Source: Alistipes timonensis JC136 (GTDB taxonomy: Bacteria; Bacteroidota; Bacteroidia; Bacteroidales; Rikenellaceae). From it: 64,000 nt of DNA. A program made the translations under genes and the position numbers. Under the pieces are notes generated by a model. It searched no databases. It saw nothing but the letters and a program-made list of their open reading frames with translations, and was not told where the DNA came from. The stretch lies in assembly GCF_900107675.1 (NCBI RefSeq), contig NZ_FNRI01000002.1, positions 124,001 through 188,000 of the forward strand. The letters are read 5' to 3'. The first letter of the stretch is position 1, and every line of letters begins with the position of its first letter. Positions 17,397-25,956 of this stretch are shown here, piece after piece.

Positions 17397-19484
17397 ATGA
17401 AACCCGTAATCAATTACCGACGTACCATCATCGCCTTGGCAAGTGCCCTGTTGCTGGCGCTGGGAGCAATCCCGGCGTCAGCGCAGGTGCGTTTGCACAT
17501 GCAAGGCGACAAGACAGACATCGCCCGCTGGATCGACCAACGCTTCGCCAAAGGCCAGCTGCCGCCGTTCTCGTTCATCCTCGACGAGCAGCCGTCGGAG
17601 GAGTTCCTCCGCTCGTGGCGCTGGAGCCGCACGGCGCCCGCATCGACGGACAAGGATGTCGTTCTGCGCACGTTCACCTACACCGACCCCCGCAGCGGAC
17701 TCGAAGTGGTCTGCGACGTCAAAGGATACCCCGAGTTCCGGGCCGTGGAATGGGTGCTGCATTTCCGCAATACGTCGGCAGAGAATTCCGGGCAGCTTAC
17801 ACGCGTGAAGGTCGCGGATTTCGACATGGTCTACCCCGCTGCCGGAGCGCTGAAAATCCACTATGCCGAAGGCAACAAGATTTCAAAGGCCGACTATGCG
17901 CCCCGCACTGCTGAGTTCCGCACGGAGCAGCCGTTGCACATCGAACCCCACGGAGGACGTTCGTCGGAGGAGGCTTTCCCCTTCTTCAACCTCGAATCCG
18001 AAGCTTCGCGGCAGGGCGTGATGGTCGCCGTCGGCTGGACCGGAACGTGGTTCGCCGACCTCGAGAAGCGTGACCCGAGCCGCCTGACGCTGGCCGCGGG
18101 CATGCTGAATACCGATCTATACCTCTATCCGGGCGAGCAGATCCGCACGCCCTCGGTCGCCCTGATGTTCTGGAGCGGCGACCGCATGAACGGACACAAC
18201 CGTTTCCGCCGCCTCGTTCTCGCGCACCATTCGCGCAAGGTCGACGGCAGCCCCTTCTACCCGCTTTGCAGCGCCTTCAACTACCGCGACCCGCAGCCCT
18301 GCGGCGAATATTCGTGTCTGACGGCCGACTGGGCCGTCGCCATGGTCCGCCGCTACTCGATGTTCGAACTGACGCCCGACGTTTTCTGGCTCGACGCCGG
18401 ATGGCACACCGGGGCCGGGGATTTCCGGCACGGCAAGAGCTGGGCCAACACCACGGGCAACTGGACGGTCGACCGGGAACGCTTCCCCGAGGGGTTGAAA
18501 CCCGTATCGGACGCCGTGCACGAGACCGGCGCCAAATTCATGGTGTGGTTCGAACCCGAGCGCGTCGTGAAGGGTACGCAGTGGGCTACGGAACACAAGG
18601 AGTGGATGCTCGATACCGAATGGCCCGAAGGCTCGGAACAGTCGACGTGGTACCTGTTCGACCTGGGCAACGACGCGGCGTGCGACTGGCTCTGCAAGTA
18701 CTACGGCGACCTGATCGAAGAGAACGGGATCGACTACTACCGCCAGGATTTCAACATGCTCCCGGCCGGCTACTGGCGCGACGCCGACGAGCCCGGACGC
18801 AGCGGCATTAAGGAGATCCGCCACATCGAAAACCTCTACAAATTCTGGGATTACCTGCTGGACCGCTTCCCCGGCCTGCTGATCGACAACTGCGCCTCGG
18901 GCGGCAAGCGCCTCGACTGGGAATCCATCGGCCGCAGCGCACCCCTCTGGCGCAGCGACTACTACCACTACGACGACCCCGACGGCTACCAGTGCCACAC
19001 CTACGGGTTGAACTTCTTCCTGCCGATACACGGCACGGGCATCCTGCTGCCGGACCAGTATTCGTTCCGCTCGAGCCTCTCGTCGGCGCTCCAGTGCAAC
19101 TGGAAAGTCACCGAGCCGGGCGTTTCGGTCCTCGACATGCAGCAGCGCATCCGGGAATACCGTGACATCCGCGAATACTACTACGAAGATTATTATCCGC
19201 TCTCGGGAACGGGCGACCTCACGGGTTCCGACGTGTGGCTGGCCTACCAGATGCACCGTCCGTCGGACGACTCGGGCATCGTGGTCGCATTCCGCCGCCA
19301 GGACGCTCCCGACGCGGAATACACCGTGCGCCTGGGCGGGCTCACACCCGACGCCTCCTATACCCTCCTGGACTGCGACACGCAGGCCGAAACCGTACGC
19401 AGCGGCCGGGAACTGACCGAGGGGCTGACGCTCCGTCTCGACAACCCGAAGAGTTCGCTGCTGATAAAATACCGCAAAAACTGA
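17397..19484 (+). CDS. Secreted GH36 alpha-galactosidase-like glycosidase (copy 1)
   Basis: A 695-residue protein with a signal peptide (cleavage near PASAQ, about residue 30). It has an N-terminal beta-sandwich (about 35-280) and a GH36/GH31-clan TIM barrel with 'VFWLDAGWH', 'KFMVWFEPERV', 'DYYRQDFN' and 'LLIDNCASGGKRLDWES'. The GH36 nucleophile would be Asp451 (RQDFN) and the acid/base Asp521 (LWRSDYY). Known GH36 enzymes release alpha-galactose, alpha-N-acetylgalactosamine or transfer raffinose units, so the exact sugar is open. It is 12 bp upstream of a paralogue of nearly equal length (19498-21576), and the pair probably acts on related but distinct linkages. Confidence 0.88.
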   Translation: MKPVINYRRTIIALASALLLALGAIPASAQVRLHMQGDKTDIARWIDQRFAKGQLPPFSFILDEQPSEEFLRSWRWSRTAPASTDKDVVLRTFTYTDPRSGLEVVCDVKGYPEFRAVEWVLHFRNTSAENSGQLTRVKVADFDMVYPAAGALKIHYAEGNKISKADYAPRTAEFRTEQPLHIEPHGGRSSEEAFPFFNLESEASRQGVMVAVGWTGTWFADLEKRDPSRLTLAAGMLNTDLYLYPGEQIRTPSVALMFWSGDRMNGHNRFRRLVLAHHSRKVDGSPFYPLCSAFNYRDPQPCGEYSCLTADWAVAMVRRYSMFELTPDVFWLDAGWHTGAGDFRHGKSWANTTGNWTVDRERFPEGLKPVSDAVHETGAKFMVWFEPERVVKGTQWATEHKEWMLDTEWPEGSEQSTWYLFDLGNDAACDWLCKYYGDLIEENGIDYYRQDFNMLPAGYWRDADEPGRSGIKEIRHIENLYKFWDYLLDRFPGLLIDNCASGGKRLDWESIGRSAPLWRSDYYHYDDPDGYQCHTYGLNFFLPIHGTGILLPDQYSFRSSLSSALQCNWKVTEPGVSVLDMQQRIREYRDIREYYYEDYYPLSGTGDLTGSDVWLAYQMHRPSDDSGIVVAFRRQDAPDAEYTVRLGGLTPDASYTLLDCDTQAETVRSGRELTEGLTLRLDNPKSSLLIKYRKN

Positions 19485-19497
19485 CGCTTTATAAGCC

Positions 19498-21576
19498 ATG
19501 AAATACCTATTCAGACTGCTGCTTGCAACACTCCTGCTGACCGCCGTACAGGCCTCCGCCCAGTCGCGCCTGCGCATCCCCGCCAAAGGCGCCGAATGTG
19601 AAAAATGGGTCGCCGGAGCTTTCGCCAAAGGCAAGGTGCCGCCCTTCTCGTTCGTCTGCGGGGGCGTGCCCTCGGGCAAGACGATCGCCGACTGGAAATA
19701 CACCGCCGAGACGCTCCCCGCAGCGGAGCGGAACGTCACCGAGCGCGTATACACCTATACCGACCCCGCGACGGGGCTCGCCGTCGAGTGCCGCGTGAAG
19801 ACTTTCGCGGATTTCAACGCCATGGAGTGGGTGCTCCGCTTCCGCAACACCTCCGAGGGGAACACCCCGAAAATCGAGCAGGTGAAGGTCGTGGACATCA
19901 CCCCCGAATCGACGGCCAAAGGAGCCTTTCTGCTCCACTACGCCGACGGAAGCCACGTCTCGAAGGCCGACTTTCACGCCCGCACGCGCGAGCTGGCCGT
20001 GGGCGACGTGCACTCGATGCACCCGCAGGGCGGACGCTCGTCGTCGCACGCCTTTCCCTTTTTCAACGTCCAACTGCCCACGGGAGGCATGGTCGTCGCC
20101 ATCGGATGGACCGGGAACTGGAAAGCCGACATCGCGCGCCCGGCGGCGAACGCCGTCAGCGTGGCGACCGGCATGAAGAACCTGGCCGCTTACCTGCTTC
20201 CGGGCGAGGAGATCCGCACTCCTTCGACGGCCATGCTCCTGTGGCAGGGCGACGACCGTATGGACGGGCAGAACCTTCTGCGCCGCTTCCTGCTGGCCCA
20301 CCACCACCCCACGGCCGACGGCAAGCCCGCCGTGTTCCCGATCTGTTCGAGCTTCAACTACGGCGACCCCGCCCCCTGCAACGAATACACCTGCATGACG
20401 GCCGATTACGCCACGGCCCTCGTGAAACGCTACAAGCAGTTCGGCCTGCTGCCCCAGGTCTTCTGGCTCGACGCCGGATGGTACAGCAAAGCCGCCGACT
20501 GGAAAAACGGCTACAACTGGGCCAACACCGTGGGCAACTGGTCGGTGGACAGCGTGCGCTTCCCGCAGGGCCTCGGCCCCGTGGCCGACGAGGTGCACCG
20601 CGCCGGCTGCAAGTTCATGGTGTGGTTCGAACCCGAGCGCGTGATGAAGGATTCCGACTGGGCCGTGCAGCACCCCGAGTTCATGCTCGACGCCAGCGGC
20701 AAAGCCGCCCAGCCGGGCTGGGTGAAGCGCGGAAGCGTCGATTCGTTCCTCTTCAACCTGGGCGACCCCGTGGCCCGCACGTGGTTCTGCGAGCAGATCG
20801 CCAAGCTCATCCGCGACAACCGCATCGACTACTACCGGCAGGATTTCAACATCGACCCCGAAGGTTTCTGGTACGCCAACGACCAGCCCGACCGCGTGGG
20901 CATCTGCGAAATCCGCTACATCGAAGGGCTCTACGCCTTCTGGGACTACCTGCGGGCCGAGTTCCCGGGCCTCGTGATCGACAACTGCGCCTCGGGAGGC
21001 CGCCGCATCGACCTCGAATCGACTTCGCGGTCGGCGCCGCTCTGGCGAACCGACTACAACTACGGCGAACCGATCGGCTACCAGTGCCACACCTACGGGC
21101 TGAACATGTGGCTGCCCGTACACGGAACCGGCACGCACAAGTCCGACGCCTTCACCTTCCGTTCGAGCCTCAGCGCCACGATCATCTACAACTGGAAAAT
21201 ATCGAACGCCGATTCGTCGATCCCCGAGATGCAGCGCCGCATGGCCGAATTCGCCGCCGTGCGCCCCTACTTCTACGAGGACTACTACCCGCTGACAGGT
21301 TACGGCGACATGACGGGCGACGACATCTGGCTGGCCTACCAACTCCTGCGTCCCTCGGACCAGACGGGCTATGTGGTGGCTTTCCGCCGCGACCTCTCGA
21401 CAGAGGAACAGAAAGTCGTGCATTTCCGCGGGCTGGAACCCGAAGCGACCTACGTGCTGGAAAACGCCGACAACGACGACCGCGTGGAGGCCACGGGCCG
21501 GCAGTTGATGGACGGCTTCACCATGAGCATCGGACAGCCGCGCTCGTCGCTGCTCATCAAATACGGTAAAAAGTAA
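19498..21576 (+). CDS. Secreted GH36 alpha-galactosidase-like glycosidase (copy 2)
   Basis: A 692-residue paralogue of the preceding gene with its own signal peptide (cleavage near QASAQ, about residue 22). Shared blocks include 'VFWLDAGWY', 'CKFMVWFEPERV', 'DYYRQDFN', 'IDNCASGGRRIDLES' and 'CHTYGLN'. Predicted nucleophile is Asp449 and acid/base Asp519 (LWRTDYN). Differences cluster in the active-site loops: after RQDFN it reads IDPEGFW where copy 1 has MLPAGYW, and after the acid/base it reads YGEP where copy 1 has HYDDPD. This suggests changed aglycone or subsite specificity rather than redundancy (inference). The divergence argues for an old duplication. It is followed 4 bp later by the metallo-beta-lactamase-fold gene. 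Confidence 0.88.
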   Translation: MKYLFRLLLATLLLTAVQASAQSRLRIPAKGAECEKWVAGAFAKGKVPPFSFVCGGVPSGKTIADWKYTAETLPAAERNVTERVYTYTDPATGLAVECRVKTFADFNAMEWVLRFRNTSEGNTPKIEQVKVVDITPESTAKGAFLLHYADGSHVSKADFHARTRELAVGDVHSMHPQGGRSSSHAFPFFNVQLPTGGMVVAIGWTGNWKADIARPAANAVSVATGMKNLAAYLLPGEEIRTPSTAMLLWQGDDRMDGQNLLRRFLLAHHHPTADGKPAVFPICSSFNYGDPAPCNEYTCMTADYATALVKRYKQFGLLPQVFWLDAGWYSKAADWKNGYNWANTVGNWSVDSVRFPQGLGPVADEVHRAGCKFMVWFEPERVMKDSDWAVQHPEFMLDASGKAAQPGWVKRGSVDSFLFNLGDPVARTWFCEQIAKLIRDNRIDYYRQDFNIDPEGFWYANDQPDRVGICEIRYIEGLYAFWDYLRAEFPGLVIDNCASGGRRIDLESTSRSAPLWRTDYNYGEPIGYQCHTYGLNMWLPVHGTGTHKSDAFTFRSSLSATIIYNWKISNADSSIPEMQRRMAEFAAVRPYFYEDYYPLTGYGDMTGDDIWLAYQLLRPSDQTGYVVAFRRDLSTEEQKVVHFRGLEPEATYVLENADNDDRVEATGRQLMDGFTMSIGQPRSSLLIKYGKK

Positions 21577-21580
21577 AGCC

Positions 21581-22450
21581 ATGCTGCGCAAACTGTTTCT
21601 GTCACTGCTCCTCGCCGCCGGCTGTCTTCCGCTGTCGGCCGCACGCCCGGGCTTCACGCTCTGGCAGCTGCCTCCGCAGGGACCGTCGCAGATGAACTCC
21701 TACGTGATCCGCACCGATGCGGGGCGCGTCGCGGTGATCGACGGCGGCACGGCGGCCGACGCCCCCTACCTGCGGGGATTCCTCGCGGCGCTGGGCAACC
21801 GCGTGGAGTGGTGGTTCGTGACGCATCCCCACGTCGACCACATGGGCGCCCTCACCGAGATCCTGCGTTCGCCCGGCGGCATCGAGATCGGGACCGTCTG
21901 GCAGTCGCCGATGAGCGACGCACAACTGGACACCGACCTCAACCGCAGGAAGCCGGCCGACGCCTACCTCGAAGCCCTCGCCGCCTCGGGCCTGCACGTC
22001 GAGAACCTGACGGAGCCGGGCCGGGAAATGCGCCTCGACGGACTGCATCTCAAAGTCCTGCAGGTCAACGACACCGCAACGCTGGTCAACGCCTACAACA
22101 ACGCCAGCATCGTGCTGCGGCTCTGGGACAAGCGCAAATCGCTGCTGATGCTCGGCGACACGGGCGAGGAGAGCGGCGACCGGCTGCTGCGCAGCGTCCC
22201 CCGGGAGGAGCTCGACTGCGACTATATCCAGATGGCCCACCACGGGCAGATGGGCGTCCGCGAAGAGTTCTACCGCACGGTCCGCTTCCGCGCCTGCCTC
22301 TGGCCCACGCCCCTGTGGGTCTGGAACAACGATGTGGGCGAAGGCTACGACACGGCATGGATGAAGACCCCCGAGACCCGCCGCTGGATGGACGAAAAGG
22401 GAATCACCGAGCACCACTGCGCCTGGCAGGGGCTCGTCAAAATCGAATAA
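21581..22450 (+). CDS. Secreted metallo-beta-lactamase-fold hydrolase
   Basis: A 289-residue protein with a signal peptide (MLRKLFLSLLLAAGCLPLSA). It carries the superfamily metal motif HxHxDH as His82-Pro-His84-Val-Asp86-His87, the downstream metal Asp in 'MLGDTGEESG' (about 185-195) and a late His pair in 'MAHHGQMGV' (about 222). The order resembles the ComEC/Rec2-type MBL branch ('MAHHG'), which includes phosphodiesterases, rather than true beta-lactamases. Only 4 bp separate it from the GH36 gene and 30 bp from the endonuclease/phosphatase-domain gene, so it belongs to the PUL operon. It may act on a phosphodiester, sulfate or ester group on the glycan; the substrate cannot be told from sequence. 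Confidence 0.8.
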   Translation: MLRKLFLSLLLAAGCLPLSAARPGFTLWQLPPQGPSQMNSYVIRTDAGRVAVIDGGTAADAPYLRGFLAALGNRVEWWFVTHPHVDHMGALTEILRSPGGIEIGTVWQSPMSDAQLDTDLNRRKPADAYLEALAASGLHVENLTEPGREMRLDGLHLKVLQVNDTATLVNAYNNASIVLRLWDKRKSLLMLGDTGEESGDRLLRSVPREELDCDYIQMAHHGQMGVREEFYRTVRFRACLWPTPLWVWNNDVGEGYDTAWMKTPETRRWMDEKGITEHHCAWQGLVKIE

Positions 22451-22480
22451 CCGAACAATAATAACCTAACACCATAAACC

Positions 22481-24100
22481 ATGAAAAGCAACATTCTGCG
22501 TTACGCGATGCTGGTCTGCCTGAGCGCATCGGCAGTCACCGTATCGTGTTCGGAAAGCAAATCGGGCGACACCCCCGAAGACCCCGGCAAACTGACGGCG
22601 ATCACCCTCACGCCTTCTCCCCTCTCGCTGACCGTCGGCCAGAGCGCACAGCTGACCGCAGCGGCCACGCCCGCGACGGCTTCGCTCGAAGGGCTCCGCT
22701 GGTCGAGCGAAGATTCGAAGATCGCCCGCGCCGGCGACGACGGAACGATCGAGGGCGTCGCCGTCGGCAAAACGACCGTCAGGGCCAAATGCGGCGACGT
22801 GACCGCCTCGTGCGAGGTCACGGTGACCGCCGCCCCCATCGTGCTCGAAAAGATCGAACTTTCGGTTTCGATCGCGTCGGTCGCAACAGGCAAGACACTC
22901 GATGTCACGGCGAAACTCGTTCCCGAGAATGCCGCCGTAGAGGGTCCCGTGGTGTGGAAAAGCGACGACACCTCCAAGGCGACCGTCGACCAGAACGGCC
23001 GCATAACGGGCGTCGCCGAAGGCCGTACCGTCATCTCCGCGACGCTCGGATCGGTCAGCGCCAGCTGCGACATCGAAGTCTATTCGCCCGCCGCTGTCCG
23101 CGAATTCACGTTCCTGCAGCTCAATCTCTGGGAGGGCATCGCCAACGTCAACAACGGTCAGGAGGCGCTGATCAAACAGCTCGCCGAACTGAAACCCGAC
23201 GCCGCGTCGTTCTGCGAGTTCACCTCGGAGGATAACGCACGCACGATCCTGACCGCCGTAGCCGCCGAACTGTACAAGCGCACCGGCATCCGCTACACCT
23301 ATACCTGCAAGGGAGGCAGCGGCACCCGCGGCCTGCTGACGCGCCACCCGGTGCTCTCGACCGACGCCGTGAACGGCAACCTGTGGTTCTACCGCACGGT
23401 GGTCGATTTCTACGGACAGCAGATGGCGATTTACGCTTCACACGCCTACCACATGTATTACGCCTGCTATCTGCCGCGCGGCTACGGCGACGGTTCTTCG
23501 CCCTACGGCTGGGACAAACTCGCCAACGGACCGATCACCGATATCGATTTCATTCTCGACCGCGAGGAGAAATCGGGCCGCACACAGATCGCCAAGGACC
23601 TCACGGCCGACACCCGGGCCCAGCAGGCACAGGGACGCCTCTGCATCTTCGGCGGCGACCTCAACCAGCCCTCGCACCTCGACTGGACCGAGGCGATGAA
23701 GGACAAATACGAGCACAACGGCTGCGTGGTGGCATGGCCCATCTCGACGACCTGCTATGCCGACGGCATGAAGGACGCCTACCGGGAGGTCTATCCCGAT
23801 CCCGTGACCCATCCGGCCGTGACGTGGCCCGTGAACAACAAGGACGCCCGAAAGGAGACGCAATGGGCTGCGGAGGCCGACGAACGCGACCGCATCGACT
23901 TCGTCTACTACCGTCCCGACGCCAAGTTCGCCCCCAAAAAGGCCCAGATCATGGGTCCCTCGTCGATGATCTCCAAAAGCGCCGTAGTCGAGGACCAGTT
24001 CGTCGACAAGGCCGAAGAGCTGATCGAACCCGTGGGCGGCGTATGGCCCAGCGACCACCGGGGACTGTTCATCACGTTCGAAGTGCAGTTCCCCCAATAA
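22481..24100 (+). CDS. Lipoprotein with two BIG2 domains and an endonuclease/exonuclease/phosphatase (EEP) domain
   Basis: A 539-residue protein with lipobox VSC (Cys23). Two BIG2 Ig-like domains (about 36-118 and 122-205) are followed by an EEP-fold domain (about 208-539). EEP motifs in order: 'LQLNLWEG' (metal Asn), 'ASFCEFTSED' (metal Glu), 'FGGDLNQPSHLDW' (catalytic Asp and Asn) and 'WPSDHRGLFITF' (catalytic Asp-His). The fold hydrolyses phosphodiesters or phosphomonoesters (nucleases, inositol-phosphatases, sphingomyelinases). Surface anchoring in a PUL points to removing a phosphate-linked decoration or lipid-glycan phosphodiester, not to DNA repair (inference). Confidence 0.82.
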   Translation: MKSNILRYAMLVCLSASAVTVSCSESKSGDTPEDPGKLTAITLTPSPLSLTVGQSAQLTAAATPATASLEGLRWSSEDSKIARAGDDGTIEGVAVGKTTVRAKCGDVTASCEVTVTAAPIVLEKIELSVSIASVATGKTLDVTAKLVPENAAVEGPVVWKSDDTSKATVDQNGRITGVAEGRTVISATLGSVSASCDIEVYSPAAVREFTFLQLNLWEGIANVNNGQEALIKQLAELKPDAASFCEFTSEDNARTILTAVAAELYKRTGIRYTYTCKGGSGTRGLLTRHPVLSTDAVNGNLWFYRTVVDFYGQQMAIYASHAYHMYYACYLPRGYGDGSSPYGWDKLANGPITDIDFILDREEKSGRTQIAKDLTADTRAQQAQGRLCIFGGDLNQPSHLDWTEAMKDKYEHNGCVVAWPISTTCYADGMKDAYREVYPDPVTHPAVTWPVNNKDARKETQWAAEADERDRIDFVYYRPDAKFAPKKAQIMGPSSMISKSAVVEDQFVDKAEELIEPVGGVWPSDHRGLFITFEVQFPQ

Positions 24101-24120
24101 CCTGAAAAACAGCAGACAAA

Positions 24121-25935
24121 ATGATAGAAAAAACCATCCCGTTCCTCCTGCTCGCCCTGTTCGCCTGCTCGAAATCCGACCCCGATCCCGGTCCCGATCC
24201 GGAACCGGGGCCGGCACCGGGCGAGGTGGTTACATACGGAAACGAATCCCTGGTGGCGATCGACCCCGCAGGCAAGGAGATTGCGTTCGACTACCGTCAT
24301 AAGACGCTGCGTGACAAAAAAGTAGGCATTTTCTACTTTATCTGGATCGGCGCCCACGGCTACGACACAGGCGACTACTTCGGCGGCGACATCATCCCGC
24401 CGAAGGCCTCGGACACCCGGTCGCCCTACGACATCAGCGAGCTGGAGAAAGGCCACAGCAATCCGGCCGACATCCCCTTCGGTCCCGGGGGCGCCATGCA
24501 CCACTGGGGCAAACCCTATCTGGACTATTACGTTTCCAACGACACCTGGATAATCCGCCGCCATGCCCAGATGCTCGCGGAGGCAGGCGTCGACGTGATC
24601 TTCATCGACGTAACGAACGGCTACGCCTATCTTCCGGTGGTCAAAACGCTCTGCGACGTCTACGTCCAGATGCAGCGCGAAGGCAATCCCCGGCCGAAAA
24701 TCTCGTTCATCCTCAACACGAACCCCGCCCCGGTGGTCAAAGAATTGCTGACGCTCTACAGCAACAGCGACTACGACCGCCTGTGGTACGAACTCGACGG
24801 CAAACCGCTACTCCTCGCACCTCCCGGGGATTACGGGAACGGAGTTGCCAGCCGCCTCACGTTCCGCTACGCGTGGTTCGACACCCAGTACAACTACGGC
24901 GGCAACTGGTACGGCGACGGTAAGAACCGCTGGGCATGGGGCGAATTTTCGCCGCAGCGCAACGTGAAGGAGGAGATGCCCGTCATGGTGGCCAGCCACC
25001 CGGTCTGGAACATCGGCCGCAGCTACACGGGCAATTCGCCCGAAGGCAAGGGCGGGCACCAGCCCGCGAATCCCACGGCCGAACAGCGCGCCGCGGGAAC
25101 CTATTTCAAACAGCAGTTCGAGCGGGCCATCGAGTGCGACCCCGACCTGATCTTCCTCACGGGATGGAACGAGTGGGTGGCCCAGCGGCAGGGAAACACG
25201 GGCGCCACGTTCATCGACTGCTACAACCACGAGTTCAGCCGCGACATCGAGCCCTGCGCCGACGATTTCACCGACGTCTACTATTACTACATGACCGACT
25301 ACATCCGCCGCTACAAGGGCGTCACGCCGGTCGAGCCGGTAAAGGAGATCCACCAGATCGCCGTCGACGGCAAGTTCGACGACTGGACGGCCCTCGGGAC
25401 CCGCTACAAGGATTACAAGGGCGACACCCGGGCACGCAATCACTGGGGCTTCGGCTACAAGAACATCAGCCTCACGAACAACACCGGGCGCAACGACATC
25501 TGCTATGCCAAGGTCGCTACGGACTGCAAATCGCTCTTCTTCTACGTGGAGACCGCCGACCCGATCACACCCCGCACCGACCGCAACTGGATGCGGCTCT
25601 TTATCTCGGTGAAAGGCAGCACGGCGCCGGCCTGGGAAGGGTTCCAATGGGTCGTCAACAACCGGGTCGTCAGCGAGAACCGGACCACGCTCCAGCGTTC
25701 GAAGGGCGGCTGGAACTGGGAGGAGGCCGCGACGGTCGACTATGCCGTCTCGGGCAACCGGATGGAGATCGCCGTTCCGCTCTCGCAGCTCGGCATCACC
25801 GACGCGAGGGACTTCACGGTCGACTTCAAATGGATCGACAACGCCGTCGCCGACGGCGACATCCGCGAATGCATGCGCGACGGCGATTCGGCCCCGGGCG
25901 ACCGCTTCCGTTACCGTTACATCTTTAAATATTAA
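24121..25935 (+). CDS. Lipoprotein glycosidase-like TIM barrel (GH71/GH99/WbsX-like) with C-terminal CBM9-like domain
   Basis: A 604-residue protein with a very short lipoprotein signal (Cys16 in LFACS) and an Asp/Pro repeat linker (DPDPGPDPEPGP). The central domain (about 60-400) has 'VGIFYFIWIG', 'MLAEAGVDVIFIDVTN' and 'DLIFLTGWNEW', a pattern shared by GH71/GH99 endo-mannosidase-type barrels and by WbsX-type domains; the Glu in WNEW is the likely active-site acid. The C-terminal 190 residues ('IHQIAVDGKFDDWTAL...') resemble CBM9/DOMON-type sugar-binding modules. Linkage specificity is not evident. Together with the GH2 gene it hints at a mannose-containing substrate (inference). Confidence 0.72.
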   Translation: MIEKTIPFLLLALFACSKSDPDPGPDPEPGPAPGEVVTYGNESLVAIDPAGKEIAFDYRHKTLRDKKVGIFYFIWIGAHGYDTGDYFGGDIIPPKASDTRSPYDISELEKGHSNPADIPFGPGGAMHHWGKPYLDYYVSNDTWIIRRHAQMLAEAGVDVIFIDVTNGYAYLPVVKTLCDVYVQMQREGNPRPKISFILNTNPAPVVKELLTLYSNSDYDRLWYELDGKPLLLAPPGDYGNGVASRLTFRYAWFDTQYNYGGNWYGDGKNRWAWGEFSPQRNVKEEMPVMVASHPVWNIGRSYTGNSPEGKGGHQPANPTAEQRAAGTYFKQQFERAIECDPDLIFLTGWNEWVAQRQGNTGATFIDCYNHEFSRDIEPCADDFTDVYYYYMTDYIRRYKGVTPVEPVKEIHQIAVDGKFDDWTALGTRYKDYKGDTRARNHWGFGYKNISLTNNTGRNDICYAKVATDCKSLFFYVETADPITPRTDRNWMRLFISVKGSTAPAWEGFQWVVNNRVVSENRTTLQRSKGGWNWEEAATVDYAVSGNRMEIAVPLSQLGITDARDFTVDFKWIDNAVADGDIRECMRDGDSAPGDRFRYRYIFKY

Positions 25936-25956
25936 CCACAACACCCCGATTCAACC

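Noticed and set aside
22481..24100. EEP-domain gene as a DNA-repair nuclease
   Set aside because: It has a lipoprotein signal and Ig-like domains and lies in a PUL operon, so it acts outside the cytoplasm.
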